From Rhodopirellula bahusiensis (lineage in GTDB: Bacteria; Planctomycetota; Planctomycetia; Pirellulales; Pirellulaceae), in NCBI RefSeq assembly GCF_002727185.1, contig NZ_NIZW01000048.1, forward strand, positions 1 to 32,376: DNA of 32,376 bases, read 5' to 3'. Of the stretch, positions 15,992-23,971 are shown in pieces; position 1 is the first letter of the stretch, and each line of letters begins with the position of its first letter. Position numbers and translations under genes: made by a program. The notes below the pieces were generated by a model. That model was not told the DNA's origin, did no database searches, and saw nothing but the letters and a program-made list of their open reading frames with translations.

Positions 15992-17559
15992 TCATCGAGC
16001 GCATCGCTCAGGTCCTGCGACGAGAGCAACGGCTCGCCCCTCATTTCCTTCTCGTGCGTGTCGTAGAAGACTTTTTGAATAATGACCGGGCTCATTCCCG
16101 AAACAAACAGCAATTGTCGATGAAGCTGATCTTCCCGCGCAAACAACCTCGCCACCTCATGTGGAGCAAGAAGATCGCTCATCTCCGTTTTTCGGTTTGC
16201 TGAAAACGGATCTGTCGCTGCCTGTCTGGCGTTCATCTGCCTTGGTTCTTTGACTCTCACGCTACCTTGACCAAGGCGTTTGGAAATCCACTCAGCTGTT
16301 GTTGGGTCGGTGTTCCCAAAACACTGCATGACGCCTGCATTGGCTATGAACGTCTCCCAACGCTCACCGTAGATTTCCTTTGCTTGCGTAAGATCTTGCC
16401 AGAATGCCCACAGCTTGAGGCCGAACCCAGCCATTTGCCCTGCAGCATCGAGAATGGATTGCATGTGCCCAAGTGTGGCCATTTCATCGAGAGCCATCAG
16501 GACGGGGCCGTCCATTTTCTTCGAACGACTTGTCGACTCCATGCTTTGAATTGTCAGATTGACCAACATGCGTAGCCAACGCCCGCAAGTACCCATGTGA
16601 CGCGCGGGAAGGCAAAGATAGACCGACGTATTTTCTGTCTTGAGGTCACTCAGTGCAAAGCTTGACCGTTCGAGACTGCGGCGGATTGGAGGTAGATCCA
16701 AGAACATCAAATTGCGGTTCAGGTTGGACAAAACCGATCCACGCTCGTTGGATGGCTTACTGAAAAAATCTGAAGCAGAACGTTGAATGAAGCCTTCGCC
16801 ACGATCGTTTTGCATCATTCCTGTTTCGACAGCACCTGGAATGCGATTTCCGGATTCGTCTTCCGTGCTTGACTCCATGCTGCAGGCAATTTCGCGGATC
16901 TTCCCGAGGTTTCGGTCGCCGGCAAATTGGTCTGCCGTTGCGACATGGCCAATAAGCCCCCGCAAAATCCCTTTGGCGGCCTCAGTCCAATGTGGATCTT
17001 TCGAGCCAGGATCCGTCACAACAAGTGCGTCCGCTATCAGCATCGAAAGCTCAATCAGGTTCTCTTCTGTACAACCACGCAGTGGATTGAACCCACCCCG
17101 AAGCGCATCGTCGACATCGCTCACTCGAAATGGATCAAGGACAACCACTTTGTGACCATGGTGCCGATGCCGATGAGATGCAGTTTCCGAGGCGAGTTCT
17201 CCCTTTGGATCGATCGATATCACGGAGTGAGGCCACAGCAACATGTTTGGGATCAAAACCGCTCTACCTTTGCCAGAGCGACTCCCCGCAACGGTAAAAA
17301 CATGCCGATCATCAACATGCCCCACAAAGTTGTGCTTCGACGCTTTCGCGTGCCGCATAGGCGTCCCCGCCATGTTCACTCCGGACGACACCATCCAAGC
17401 ATCGATCGCTCCATAGAATATCTTGCCCTTCGCAAACGATAGTTCGCGTCGGATGTCATCACGGCTTGCAAATGCTACCTTCGGAAGGTCGCCAATGCCG
17501 GGCGTATCCGGCCTGCCGCGAGGCACATCAACAAAGAGATCAAAGTCGTCGTTTGGCAT
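15988..17559 (-). CDS. traG: Type IV coupling protein, VirD4/TraG family, without membrane anchor
   Basis: This 523-residue P-loop ATPase should deliver the relaxase-DNA complex to a secretion channel. Walker A is AGSRSGKGR (91-99), followed by IPNMLLWPHSVISIDPKGEL, a family signature. Walker B is VLMALDEMATLG (353-364), followed by GFGLKLWAFWQDLTQ. VirD4 proteins normally begin with two membrane helices; here the first 90 residues are polar, so this is a soluble, anchorless form. It lies 96 bases downstream of the relaxase on the same strand. No VirB4, VirB11 or other channel genes are in the plasmid. The ribosome binding site is weak. Confidence 0.9.
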   Translation of the reverse strand: MPNDDFDLFVDVPRGRPDTPGIGDLPKVAFASRDDIRRELSFAKGKIFYGAIDAWMVSSGVNMAGTPMRHAKASKHNFVGHVDDRHVFTVAGSRSGKGRAVLIPNMLLWPHSVISIDPKGELASETASHRHRHHGHKVVVLDPFRVSDVDDALRGGFNPLRGCTEENLIELSMLIADALVVTDPGSKDPHWTEAAKGILRGLIGHVATADQFAGDRNLGKIREIACSMESSTEDESGNRIPGAVETGMMQNDRGEGFIQRSASDFFSKPSNERGSVLSNLNRNLMFLDLPPIRRSLERSSFALSDLKTENTSVYLCLPARHMGTCGRWLRMLVNLTIQSMESTSRSKKMDGPVLMALDEMATLGHMQSILDAAGQMAGFGLKLWAFWQDLTQAKEIYGERWETFIANAGVMQCFGNTDPTTAEWISKRLGQGSVRVKEPRQMNARQAATDPFSANRKTEMSDLLAPHEVARLFAREDQLHRQLLFVSGMSPVIIQKVFYDTHEKEMRGEPLLSSQDLSDALDD

Positions 17560-17655
17560 GATCGAAGGGTTTCAAATCAGTTTGTTCCACCAAGTGTCGG
17601 GGAAAACTACTCGGTGCAGGCAACGGAGCTAGAGATCATAGCAGCGTCAGCCATT

Positions 17656-19050
17656 CTACAACGACATACCTTCGTCTCTGGATCGTCTACGTTTTGACCG
17701 ATTGAACACCTTTCGCAACTCGCCTGGATCTTGATTCGGAGGAAACCCCCTAGGGTTCTCGTTGGATTGATTCAACCTAGGGTGTTCTTTCGCAAGCTTC
17801 TGCCAGTCGGCTTGCTGCTTAGCCTCGTGAGCCTTCCACTTGGTTTTCAACTTTGCGGTTTCCAGCCTGTGCTTCATGATCGTGGCGTTTCGTTTTTGTT
17901 CGTATGCCCGGCGTTGATCCGCCTGCTTTTCGGCAAGCTGAGATTTGATCTTTTCAGCGGCGGCTTTTTCCTCAGCCTTTTGCTGACGATTCAAAGTCGC
18001 TTCTTTCGCCTTGTACTGACGCGAGAGGGCTTCCCTCCTCGCCCCTTCGCTTGCCAAAACCCGAAACGTCGCTCCGATTGTTGTGGCTCGCTGCGTCTCC
18101 GTCTTTCGGCGAAGGACGTCACGCCATGCAACCAGTTTGCGAGCGTTTTCAATCCGTCCACGTAACGTCTTCTCGTTCGCGTCAAACTTCGCTTTGGCAG
18201 CTTCCTTTTCATGGTGCTGTTGTGCCCACTTCTCGCGATACGAATCCCGTACCCGCTGAACTGCCTTTGCGGCGTCTGCTTTGGTCCGTTGCCGGAGTTT
18301 TCGACGTTCCGTTTTTGCGGCCGCCTCCATCTGCTGCCACTCTTTGCGGTGCCGCGTCTTGGTTTCTCGCTGCTCCTTGGCGATCGCTGCTGCCTTTTTG
18401 CGTTGCTCGGCCAGCAAAGCAGCTTTCTTCGTGTTGTCGTTGGCGACGGACGCTGTCTGCTCATAGAGCGGACGAGGCAAGTCTTTTTCACCCCTGACGT
18501 ATTCGCCGCGTTTTCTGGCGGCGTTGTTGATCACACGATTGTGGCAAAGAATTTTCCCACGTTCTCGCTCGTACTTTTCCGCCCATTTCGAGGCGTTCAA
18601 ACGCTCGAAACTGGACGGCAGAATTTTGCCATCCTTCGGCGATACCCGATTGATTACGAGGTGAACATGCGGCTGCGGTTCATCTTTATGGCTGACGATC
18701 AGAGCTTGTCGGTCACTCGCTTTGATCTCACGCATGAACCATTTTGCCGCCTTGATTTGTTCCTCTTTGCTGAGACCCTCCCGCTCATCCGCATGCCACG
18801 AGAGCGTGACATGCAAAACGTGGTCTTTGGATTTGCGGCCTGTGGCTTTCACTCCGGCTTCCTTCTTAAGCCTGTCCTGATCCATTGAGGTAGCCATCAT
18901 CACACGTGATGCGGTTTCAGGGTTTTTTGTGCCCAAGTTAACCGTTTCTGTCCACTCGACGCGTTCCGACGTTTTGGCGTCTTTGTCGTGAAGCACGTAT
19001 TGGGTGATACCCCCGAAGCCGCTTCCTTTAGCATGAATTTTAGGAACCAT
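17656..19050 (-). CDS. MOBP-type relaxase
   Basis: This 464-residue relaxase should nick the plasmid at oriT and pilot the strand to a recipient. Tyr 18 in GGITQYVLHDKD is the likely nicking residue. The metal-binding histidine motif reads HKDEPQPHVHLVINRV (H121, H128, H130), the classic HxDxxxPHxH layout, preceded by HVTLSWH (80-86). Residues 195-430 are a long basic coiled coil (KAAALLAEQRKKAAAIAKEQ) in place of a helicase or primase domain. ATG 19050 is preferred to the adjacent GTG 19053; the gene overlaps mobC-like 19040 by 11 bases. The C-terminal tail is rich in Arg and Asn. Confidence 0.9.
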   Translation of the reverse strand: MVPKIHAKGSGFGGITQYVLHDKDAKTSERVEWTETVNLGTKNPETASRVMMATSMDQDRLKKEAGVKATGRKSKDHVLHVTLSWHADEREGLSKEEQIKAAKWFMREIKASDRQALIVSHKDEPQPHVHLVINRVSPKDGKILPSSFERLNASKWAEKYERERGKILCHNRVINNAARKRGEYVRGEKDLPRPLYEQTASVANDNTKKAALLAEQRKKAAAIAKEQRETKTRHRKEWQQMEAAAKTERRKLRQRTKADAAKAVQRVRDSYREKWAQQHHEKEAAKAKFDANEKTLRGRIENARKLVAWRDVLRRKTETQRATTIGATFRVLASEGARREALSRQYKAKEATLNRQQKAEEKAAAEKIKSQLAEKQADQRRAYEQKRNATIMKHRLETAKLKTKWKAHEAKQQADWQKLAKEHPRLNQSNENPRGFPPNQDPGELRKVFNRSKRRRSRDEGMSL

Positions 19051-19420
19051 CACCGCTCACCAATTCATCGAGCGTGGTTTCGACCTTTTGACGCATTGCG
19101 TCCAACGCATCGGCCACGTGCTCAGAACCAAGCGGAACTCGCCGATCCGTATTGGCGGCAAGTGCGATTTGGTTCACGTTGACGCCGATCGCGTTGATCT
19201 CCTGAATGAGCTTGTCGAGCTTCATGATCGCTGCCGGATCAACACCTCGTACTTGCGGGGCAACGATCCGTTCGCTGAGGGATCGTTTGCGAATAAAGGC
19301 GGCACGCGATAGCCCGGCTTTCTTTGCTTCGTTTTGAATGTGATCAAGCTCGAGAAGAGTGAACCGTGTGTTCACCTCTTCCGTGCGACGTTCTAAAGCG
19401 TGTTTCTTCGGTCTAGCCAT
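19040..19420 (-). CDS. mobC: MobC-like relaxosome accessory protein
   Basis: This 126-residue protein resembles MobC (PF05713). Residues 12-50 (RRTEEVNTRFTLLELDHIQN and SRAAFIRKR) form a ribbon-helix-helix-like DNA-binding part. Residues 70-95 (IQEINAIGVNVNQIALAANT) match the MobC signature INxIGxNxNQIA. It would bind oriT next to the nick site and help the relaxase open it. AAAGGAA precedes ATG 19420. It is coupled to the relaxase gene by overlap, and the hairpin-rich oriT candidate lies directly upstream. Confidence 0.88.
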   Translation of the reverse strand: MARPKKHALERRTEEVNTRFTLLELDHIQNEAKKAGLSRAAFIRKRSLSERIVAPQVRGVDPAAIMKLDKLIQEINAIGVNVNQIALAANTDRRVPLGSEHVADALDAMRQKVETTLDELVSGDGS

Positions 19421-19740
19421 TTCCTTTCCCTCTTGCCCCCACCGCTAAGCCGCCCCGCATCCAAGGACGTTCCTTGGTCGTGTTCCATCGTCGAAACGAT
19501 GGCCAAGCGGAGCGATACAGGGCTAGAAATGCCCTGTTCTGCGATGCACCGACATGACGTGTCATGACACGGTTCATCGTAGGCCGTTCAGCAGCATGGG
19601 GAATGCTGACGGCGACGCGATCAAACCGCGTAGGTTTGCCAGATAAGGGTTTTTGGGGGTCAGGAATTACCGCGAAGCGGTGTTTCTGAGTCGCAAAAAC
19701 ACATCTGGCTATACGTTTATCTACGTTGATTTATCAGAAC
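19421..19740. other. oriT: Putative oriT, hairpin-rich
   Basis: This non-coding stretch upstream of mobC carries at least six inverted repeats: CCAAGGA/TCCTTGG (19461-19477), CCATCGT/ACGATGG with loop CGAA (19485-19502), CAGGGC/GCCCTG (19518-19536), CAGCAT/ATGCTG (19592-19608), CAAACC/GGTTTG (19622-19638) and a 72-base nested repeat (19638-19709) with paired blocks GCCAGAT/ATCTGGC, GTTTTTG/CAAAAAC, TCAG/CTGA and CCGC/GCGG. Position and structure fit an origin of transfer. CTGGCTATAC (19706-19715), just outside the long repeat, loosely recalls the ColE1-type nic CTGG/CTTA, but this is only a guess. Confidence 0.6.
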
Positions 19741-19851
19741 TCTTTTCCATATGCAACAAAAAACGCCTCTTCCCATGAATCTCCACCGCATCATCCCTTC
19801 TCTCGTGCCTCTCCAATGAACCGCAAATGCACCCCCTACGCTTCGAGCGCA

Positions 19852-19882
19852 AAAAGAGCCCCAAGCATGATGGACACTTGGG
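19852..19882 (-). terminator. Rho-independent terminator on the minus strand
   Basis: On the minus strand CCCAAG and CTTGGGG form a stem with an 11-base loop, followed by CTCTTTTTG. It lies 34 bases downstream of the stop of the 19916 gene and would end that leftward transcript before the oriT region. The 110 bases between it and the oriT hold nothing I recognise. Confidence 0.6.
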
Positions 19883-19915
19883 ACTTTCGGAATTCGAAGT
19901 TAGCTCAGTTCGTCA

Positions 19916-20320
19916 TTAGCCGTTTCCAACAGGCATAGCCGCAAGCGCAATGCCTGCCTCTGTTTGCTCGATCTCGTCATCAGCCAAAACCTCTTTCAGC
20001 CTCAGGGCGAAACCTGTCAGGCTGCACCCTTTTCTCGTGAAGTGGTCACGCAATGCTGCGTCAAGCTCATCGACCGGACACGGTGATGGTTGATCGCGAA
20101 GCTGTTCGCGAATGGCCTTTTTCATGTCGACCTTCTTCACCGAAGGTTTTTTCGGTGCACTCGAGGGTTTTCTACCCAATGCATTCACCGCGTCTGTGAT
20201 CGCTTTGTGATCCTTTTGCGCGGCTGCAAGCTCTGCTTTTAAGCGGCCGACTTCTGCGGCCGAGCATTCCAGCTCGGTTTCGAGCTGCGAGCGGATGTCG
20301 TCGAGACGGTTTGAATTCAT
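19916..20320 (-). CDS. Coiled-coil plus winged-helix-like protein, unknown
   Basis: This 134-residue protein has an N-terminal coiled coil (about 5-48, SQLETELECSAAEVGRLKAE), a Lys/Pro-rich linker (50-65), and a C-terminal helical domain (KKAIREQLRDQPSPCPVDEL, then LRDHFTRKGCSLTGFALRLK) that resembles a small winged helix. This could be a DNA-binding plasmid accessory protein. AGGG lies about ten bases upstream of ATG 20320. A terminator follows the gene. No named family is recognised. Confidence 0.6.
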   Translation of the reverse strand: MNSNRLDDIRSQLETELECSAAEVGRLKAELAAAQKDHKAITDAVNALGRKPSSAPKKPSVKKVDMKKAIREQLRDQPSPCPVDELDAALRDHFTRKGCSLTGFALRLKEVLADDEIEQTEAGIALAAMPVGNG

Positions 20321-20479
20321 TGCACGATGCCCTGTGGAGAAACGCGGTTTTCGTCCTCATGGTAGGCCGGGCGATGGGGACTGGCAATTTGCTCGCCTAT
20401 TTCAAGCAAACAGCGGCTCACCGTTCGGCGACCGCTTTGGTGTGTTCGACTGAGTCCCAAGTTATCGGACGCTGAGAAG

Positions 20480-20677
20480 CTACTTGTTCTGTAACACTTT
20501 CTTCAGTTCTTCTTCGCTAACCTGCGTCTGGATCTGCGTTGTATGAATGACTACTGCGATTGCAGCAACATAGCGTCGATCTTCTTCTGCCAAATGTGGT
20601 TGTTCTTCCGCCAGCTGCTGCATGGCTCTCACGTATTCGCCCGCCGAACTGCGAACCCAATCTTCGAGTGGTCTCAT
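20480..20677 (-). CDS. Small helical protein, unknown
   Basis: This 65-residue, mostly helical and acidic protein starts at ATG 20677 with AGGAA nine bases upstream. Visible helices are EYVRAMQQLAEEQPHLAEED, YVAAIAVVIHTTQIQTQ and EEELKKVLQNK. It lies between the resolvase and the 19916 gene on the same strand with gaps of 96 and 159 bases. No family is recognised. Confidence 0.5.
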   Translation of the reverse strand: MRPLEDWVRSSAGEYVRAMQQLAEEQPHLAEEDRRYVAAIAVVIHTTQIQTQVSEEELKKVLQNK

Positions 20678-20773
20678 CGTTGCATTTCCTACTTCTGGGA
20701 TTTGATAGATTACAGTGTCCGTAGCCGTGAGAAGTTTAACCGCTGCCGCTCAATGACACACTCCAATGGACTT

Positions 20774-21367
20774 CTACGGTTTTGCTGTCCCCAAATACCG
20801 ATAGACGGTGCCACGGCTGACGCCGAGCATCTTCGCGATTTCTCCAGGGCGGATGCCCTGCTCCCGCAATGCTATTGCCCTATCCGGCTTCGCTTTCGTT
20901 GTTCCTTTCGGGCGCGAGTTGTTTTGATAGACGCCCCGCTTCTTTGCTGCGGCGATTCCTGCGGCTTGGCGATCTTTGATCGCTTCTAGTCCCATTTCGG
21001 CGATGCCCCAGAGCAATCCGGCAATTGTTCGGCCGAGCGTGCCGTTGAAATCAAACTGCTGTGTGACGCTTACAAAACGGATGCCCTTCTCGCACCAATC
21101 GGCAAGCGTGTTGATCCCGTCGACCTGTGACCGAGATAAACGGTCGAGCCGCCACACAACCACGGTTTTCACTTCGCCCATGAAAACCGCTTTTTGCATC
21201 GCGTCGAAACCGGGACGATCCAGCGTCTTACCCGTTTTCTTGTCTTCGAACCAAACAACATCTTCGACTGCGATGGCTTGGCCATCGAGCCAACGCTCTA
21301 TCTCTGCCCTCTGCCCGGAGGCGTTTTGCCCGGTCGAAGAAACACGGATATAGGCGGCGATGCTCAC
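20774..21367 (-). CDS. Small serine recombinase (resolvase/invertase family)
   Basis: This serine recombinase should act at the res-like locus at 21657-21761 to resolve plasmid multimers. The catalytic serine is S12 in AAYIRVSSTGQ (numbered from GTG 21373), and the conserved arginines lie in VVVWRLDRLSRSQ (75-81). The long helix E of the family follows, and a C-terminal HTH_7 reads PGEIAKMLGVSRGTVYRYLG. Two GTG starts are possible, 21373 and 21367; the latter has AGGGG at better spacing. The start lies a few bases after the 21377 gene, so the two are coupled. Length is normal. Confidence 0.9.
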   Translation of the reverse strand: MSIAAYIRVSSTGQNASGQRAEIERWLDGQAIAVEDVVWFEDKKTGKTLDRPGFDAMQKAVFMGEVKTVVVWRLDRLSRSQVDGINTLADWCEKGIRFVSVTQQFDFNGTLGRTIAGLLWGIAEMGLEAIKDRQAAGIAAAKKRGVYQNNSRPKGTTKAKPDRAIALREQGIRPGEIAKMLGVSRGTVYRYLGTAKP

Positions 21368-21376
21368 ACTCACCCC

Positions 21377-21634
21377 CTATTCGTTACCGGGTTTTGGTGC
21401 TGCAGGCGTATCCAAAACTTCCTCGCGGATCTCGTCCCAATCAAGCCAAGGTTTCTCCTCAATCAAACTGATCAGTTCCGCAATTGCAGCCGTTGCTTTC
21501 CCGTCCAGTCCGGGCACGTTCTCAAGGAGCACTTCTGCAATCGCCCACGCCCGGGCTTCTCCACCACTCGCCCCACCTGCCCGTCCCCGGTTAGCGAGTG
21601 TCACGAGGTGCCTGAGCTTTTCGTTCTGTGTCAT
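21377..21634 (-). CDS. Small protein co-transcribed with the resolvase
   Basis: This 85-residue helical protein has a Gly/Ala-rich segment near residue 20 (RGRAGGASGGEARAWAIAEV) and an acidic C-terminal half. ATG 21634 has GAGAGAAG upstream; a TTG two codons earlier is also possible. Its stop lies just before the resolvase start, so the genes form an operon whose promoter would overlap the res-like sites. It may assist or regulate recombination, but no family is recognised. Confidence 0.6.
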   Translation of the reverse strand: MTQNEKLRHLVTLANRGRAGGASGGEARAWAIAEVLLENVPGLDGKATAAIAELISLIEEKPWLDWDEIREEVLDTPAAPKPGNE

Positions 21635-21656
21635 ATTCAACTTCTCTCTATGTTAT

Positions 21657-21761
21657 TGTCCCAAAAAGGGTACACCCTTTTTGGGACACTGTCCAAGCGT
21701 TTTTAGAACCGGATTTTGGGGCGTCTGCGTGTCGGTTTGCATCGACACCCTTTTTGAGACA
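21657..21761. other. res: res-like recombination locus, two 32-bp subsites
   Basis: Site I (21657-21688) is a 32-bp inverted repeat with perfect 15-bp arms (TGTCCCAAAAAGGGT and complement) around AC. Site II (21730-21761) is also exactly 32 bp, begins TGTC and ends GACA, and its right arm ACACCCTTTTTGAGACA matches the right arm of site I with one mismatch, while its left arm is degenerate. The centres are 73 bp apart. TGTC...GACA ends are typical of serine-resolvase sites. The locus precedes the resolvase operon, so binding would also autoregulate it. Confidence 0.75.
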
Positions 21762-21872
21762 CTTTTGCCCCCAAATTTTTGCGCCTCCGGCAGGGGCAAG
21801 AGGAAAGGAATCACTCCGCAGCAGCAGCTCTCGGTGAATGGAAAGGGCGATCAATCAACCGCCCTGCTCCGT

Positions 21873-22124
21873 TTAGCTCAGTTTGTCGCTCGCTTTCAGC
21901 TCATCGATTCGGTCTTGAACCTTCAAAGCCAATCGAGCGAGTTTGAGGTTATCGATCTCGCTGAAATTGCTGGCTGTTCGCCACTGGTCATCAACCTTAT
22001 AGCTGCGGCTGTAGGTGACGGAATATCGGAAGCCTTTGCCTTCACTCTTTGGGTTGGCCCAGATCGTCGCCTCGATCCCTCCGCTTCGAAGCTTTGCTGC
22101 TGGCTGGTTGGTTTGATCGGTCAT
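21873..22124 (-). CDS. Small conserved-looking plasmid protein
   Basis: This 83-residue protein starts at ATG 22124 with a strong AAGGAG six bases upstream; an open frame continues upstream but has no better start. The central part RSGGIEATIWANPKSEGKGF then RYSVTYSRSYKVDDQWRTAS has the strand pattern of a short uncharacterised family that I have seen in planctomycete genomes (G-x-I-x-A-x-I-W, then RSYK and QW). The C-terminal helix is KLARLALKVQDRIDELKASD. No function is known. Confidence 0.65.
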   Translation of the reverse strand: MTDQTNQPAAKLRSGGIEATIWANPKSEGKGFRYSVTYSRSYKVDDQWRTASNFSEIDNLKLARLALKVQDRIDELKASDKLS

Positions 22125-22185
22125 TTGATTCTCCTTTTGGTTGTTGATGACTCGGGCCGCGATCAAGCCGCGGTGCGATGTCGTT

Positions 22186-22241
22186 CCGCAAGGGCGATTG
22201 GTGCGGCACGCAGGCGAAGCCGAGTACACGGCCCCTTGCGG
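22186..22241. other. Inverted repeat between 22124 and 22328 genes
   Basis: CCGCAAGGG (22186-22194) and CCCTTGCGG (22233-22241) are perfect 9-bp arms around 38 bases. The 200-base gap between the two genes holds no gene that I would support. The repeat may form a leader structure for the 22124 gene; it has no T-tract, so it is not a typical terminator. Confidence 0.3.
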
Positions 22242-22327
22242 ATCGATGCCTCATCGTGGCAGCGTGCCCAAGTGAGTCATCCACGGACAAAAAGAGTCCA
22301 AGCGATCTTTCATCCATGCCACGGCAG

Positions 22328-23098
22328 CTAGAACAAATCAAGCTGCGATGGCTTCTGTCGATCTTGGGGTGGTTCGACGGGGCGTTCCGGTTCACCTGGT
22401 CTTGCGTTCTTTGCTTCCGGCTTCTGGATCGTCCGATAATCAAAAGGCGATTTTTCAATTGGAACTTCGCGGATCATTCCACCGTGCAGGCCAAATCCGA
22501 TCTTGTAAACGCGGTTGCATTCAAGCGTGAGCGTGTTTTGCCAAACGGCCCATCCGCGCAGTCCATTCAGGCCCATGTTGATCGCAGTCATTTGAACGCA
22601 TCGATGGTCAACATCCTGCCCGGTAAACTCCCAATGGGGCTGCGTCTTGGCGACGGCTAGGAGTTGGCGGCCGGACCCGCATGCGGGATCATTGACGCTG
22701 CGTCGTTCTTCGGTCCTTTCACTGGGGACAGTAAGTCCAGCCATGACCGCGCAAACGCTATCGGGCGTAAAGAACTGGCCGTTTTCTCCGTAGGTGATGG
22801 CTCCTTGGAAGACATCACCGAGCACGTCTTGGCCCGTATCTTCCATGGCCCCAATTAGAAGATGGAACGCCGTCTTGAGAGTGTCGATTGCTCGCTTGCC
22901 CGGATCACCGTCGGTGTAGCCCTTCTTGATCGTCTCGTGATACTCGTCCTCCATGGTTCCGCCGGCGAGTGCACAACGCGAAACGGTAAGGAAGTCGCTG
23001 AAAACGCGGCCACGACCATGTCCGGTTTTACGTGCGGCTTGATCGAATAACTCGACAAGCTCCTTGCTCGCACCAAGTGTGAAAAACTCTTTTCCCAT
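22328..23098 (-). CDS. N6-methylase-like SAM-binding protein with C-terminal clamp motif
   Basis: This 256-residue protein matches the start of the N6_Mtase (HsdM-like) fold: GQFFTPDSVC (107-116, motif X), VNDPACGSGRQLLA (135-148, SAM-binding motif I) and FTGQDVDHRCVQMTAINMGL (158-177, motif II). The catalytic NPPY/F motif expected after the QNTL strand is absent; the chain goes on to ECNRVYKIGFG and a Pro-rich tail. The last five residues, QLDLF, match the beta sliding-clamp-binding motif exactly. It may therefore bind SAM and the clamp without methylating adenine. GGTAGGG precedes ATG 23098. It is probably in an operon with the DUF6876 gene upstream. Confidence 0.8.
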   Translation of the reverse strand: MGKEFFTLGASKELVELFDQAARKTGHGRGRVFSDFLTVSRCALAGGTMEDEYHETIKKGYTDGDPGKRAIDTLKTAFHLLIGAMEDTGQDVLGDVFQGAITYGENGQFFTPDSVCAVMAGLTVPSERTEERRSVNDPACGSGRQLLAVAKTQPHWEFTGQDVDHRCVQMTAINMGLNGLRGWAVWQNTLTLECNRVYKIGFGLHGGMIREVPIEKSPFDYRTIQKPEAKNARPGEPERPVEPPQDRQKPSQLDLF

Positions 23099-23239
23099 GC
23101 CGCCCTACCTTTCGGTGGCGGCGGTCGTCTCCTGAATACGTGTCATCGATTCGCCTTCCGTTGTTATTTCCATAGCGTGCCATCTGTGGCACGGATTGAG
23201 TTGAGGCGTCAACAAAATTCGTCGACGCCCCAGCTGTGT

Positions 23240-23635
23240 TTAGTGCTCACTGGGGAGATAGAGCGTCCAGTGTTCGCCATCAAACGCCGCCCAGATGTTG
23301 ATCGTTTCGAGCGGGAAGTCGGTGTAGTCGATGTTCTGGACCAGGAACGGTTCCTCCGGTCCATCGGCTCTGGCAACGAGTTGCCCTGTGGTCCCGTGGC
23401 CTTTCTCGAAGGTCCAAAAGTGCATCGTCTCGATGCGGTAGTCCCGAGCGGCAGCACGGTTGAATGCGGGGCTGTTGAAATGGCTAACAATGGCATCGAT
23501 CAGCCAGTAAGCGGCCCCTTTCTCGGCCATGTGACGAACGCCTGGCGTGTAGATCACGCTACGATTGAGTTGGTGGCGGTATCGAACCAGGTCCCCGGTG
23601 AATTGGTTGAGTTCTTGATCGGTGAGTGTGCCCAT
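23240..23635 (-). CDS. DUF6876 family protein
   Basis: This 131-residue protein starts at ATG 23635 with AAGGAG six bases upstream. The pattern LNQFTGDLVRYRHQLNRSVI followed by YTPGVRHMAEKGAAYWLIDA, DYTDFPLETINIW and a terminal LPSEH is that of DUF6876. Members are common beside plasmid and mobile-element genes, but their function is unknown. It is the first gene of a leftward pair with the methylase-like protein; the 141-base gap between them contains a CGTGCCA-TCTG-TGGCACG hairpin (23176-23193) that could tune expression of the second gene. Confidence 0.75.
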   Translation of the reverse strand: MGTLTDQELNQFTGDLVRYRHQLNRSVIYTPGVRHMAEKGAAYWLIDAIVSHFNSPAFNRAAARDYRIETMHFWTFEKGHGTTGQLVARADGPEEPFLVQNIDYTDFPLETINIWAAFDGEHWTLYLPSEH

Positions 23636-23962
23636 GAGTTTCTCCTTTTGCTTGGGTTGAACATGCCAAGCGACCGCCACGGGTTTGCTGAACGCAAAAG
23701 CCGAAAATTGGAGGAGACCTTCAGGGGGAGCCGATTTTCTGCTTGCCGCCGGGCAGCGGACTTGTGGCAGCCTGCAAATGGTTCGAACAGGCAATAGAGA
23801 AGAGCCCAGGAACGGCAGGATCACATTCATTCGTGTGGAATTGCAGAAGCGACCCGCAACATCTTCCTCACTTGAATCAAAATGCTACAATCCGAACCGA
23901 GGCTACCTCATCGGAGGCGTCTGTCGTAGACTTACTCTTCACCTAGAAATTCAAAGCGGAGC
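23636..23962. other. Intergenic region between divergent operons
   Basis: This 330-base stretch separates the leftward DUF6876 operon from the rightward secreted-protein operon and must hold both promoters. I could not identify a convincing -35/-10 pair, repeat or small gene in it. The open frames crossing it are not supported by ribosome binding sites. Confidence 0.4.
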
Positions 23963-23971
23963 TTGAGGTTT

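Noticed and set aside
21360..22331. Plus-strand open frame of 323 codons
   Set aside because: It runs antisense through two supported genes and the res locus, and its sequence is not protein-like. It is a shadow frame.
23177..23797. Plus-strand open frame of 206 codons
   Set aside because: It is antisense to the DUF6876 gene, which has a strong ribosome binding site and family pattern.
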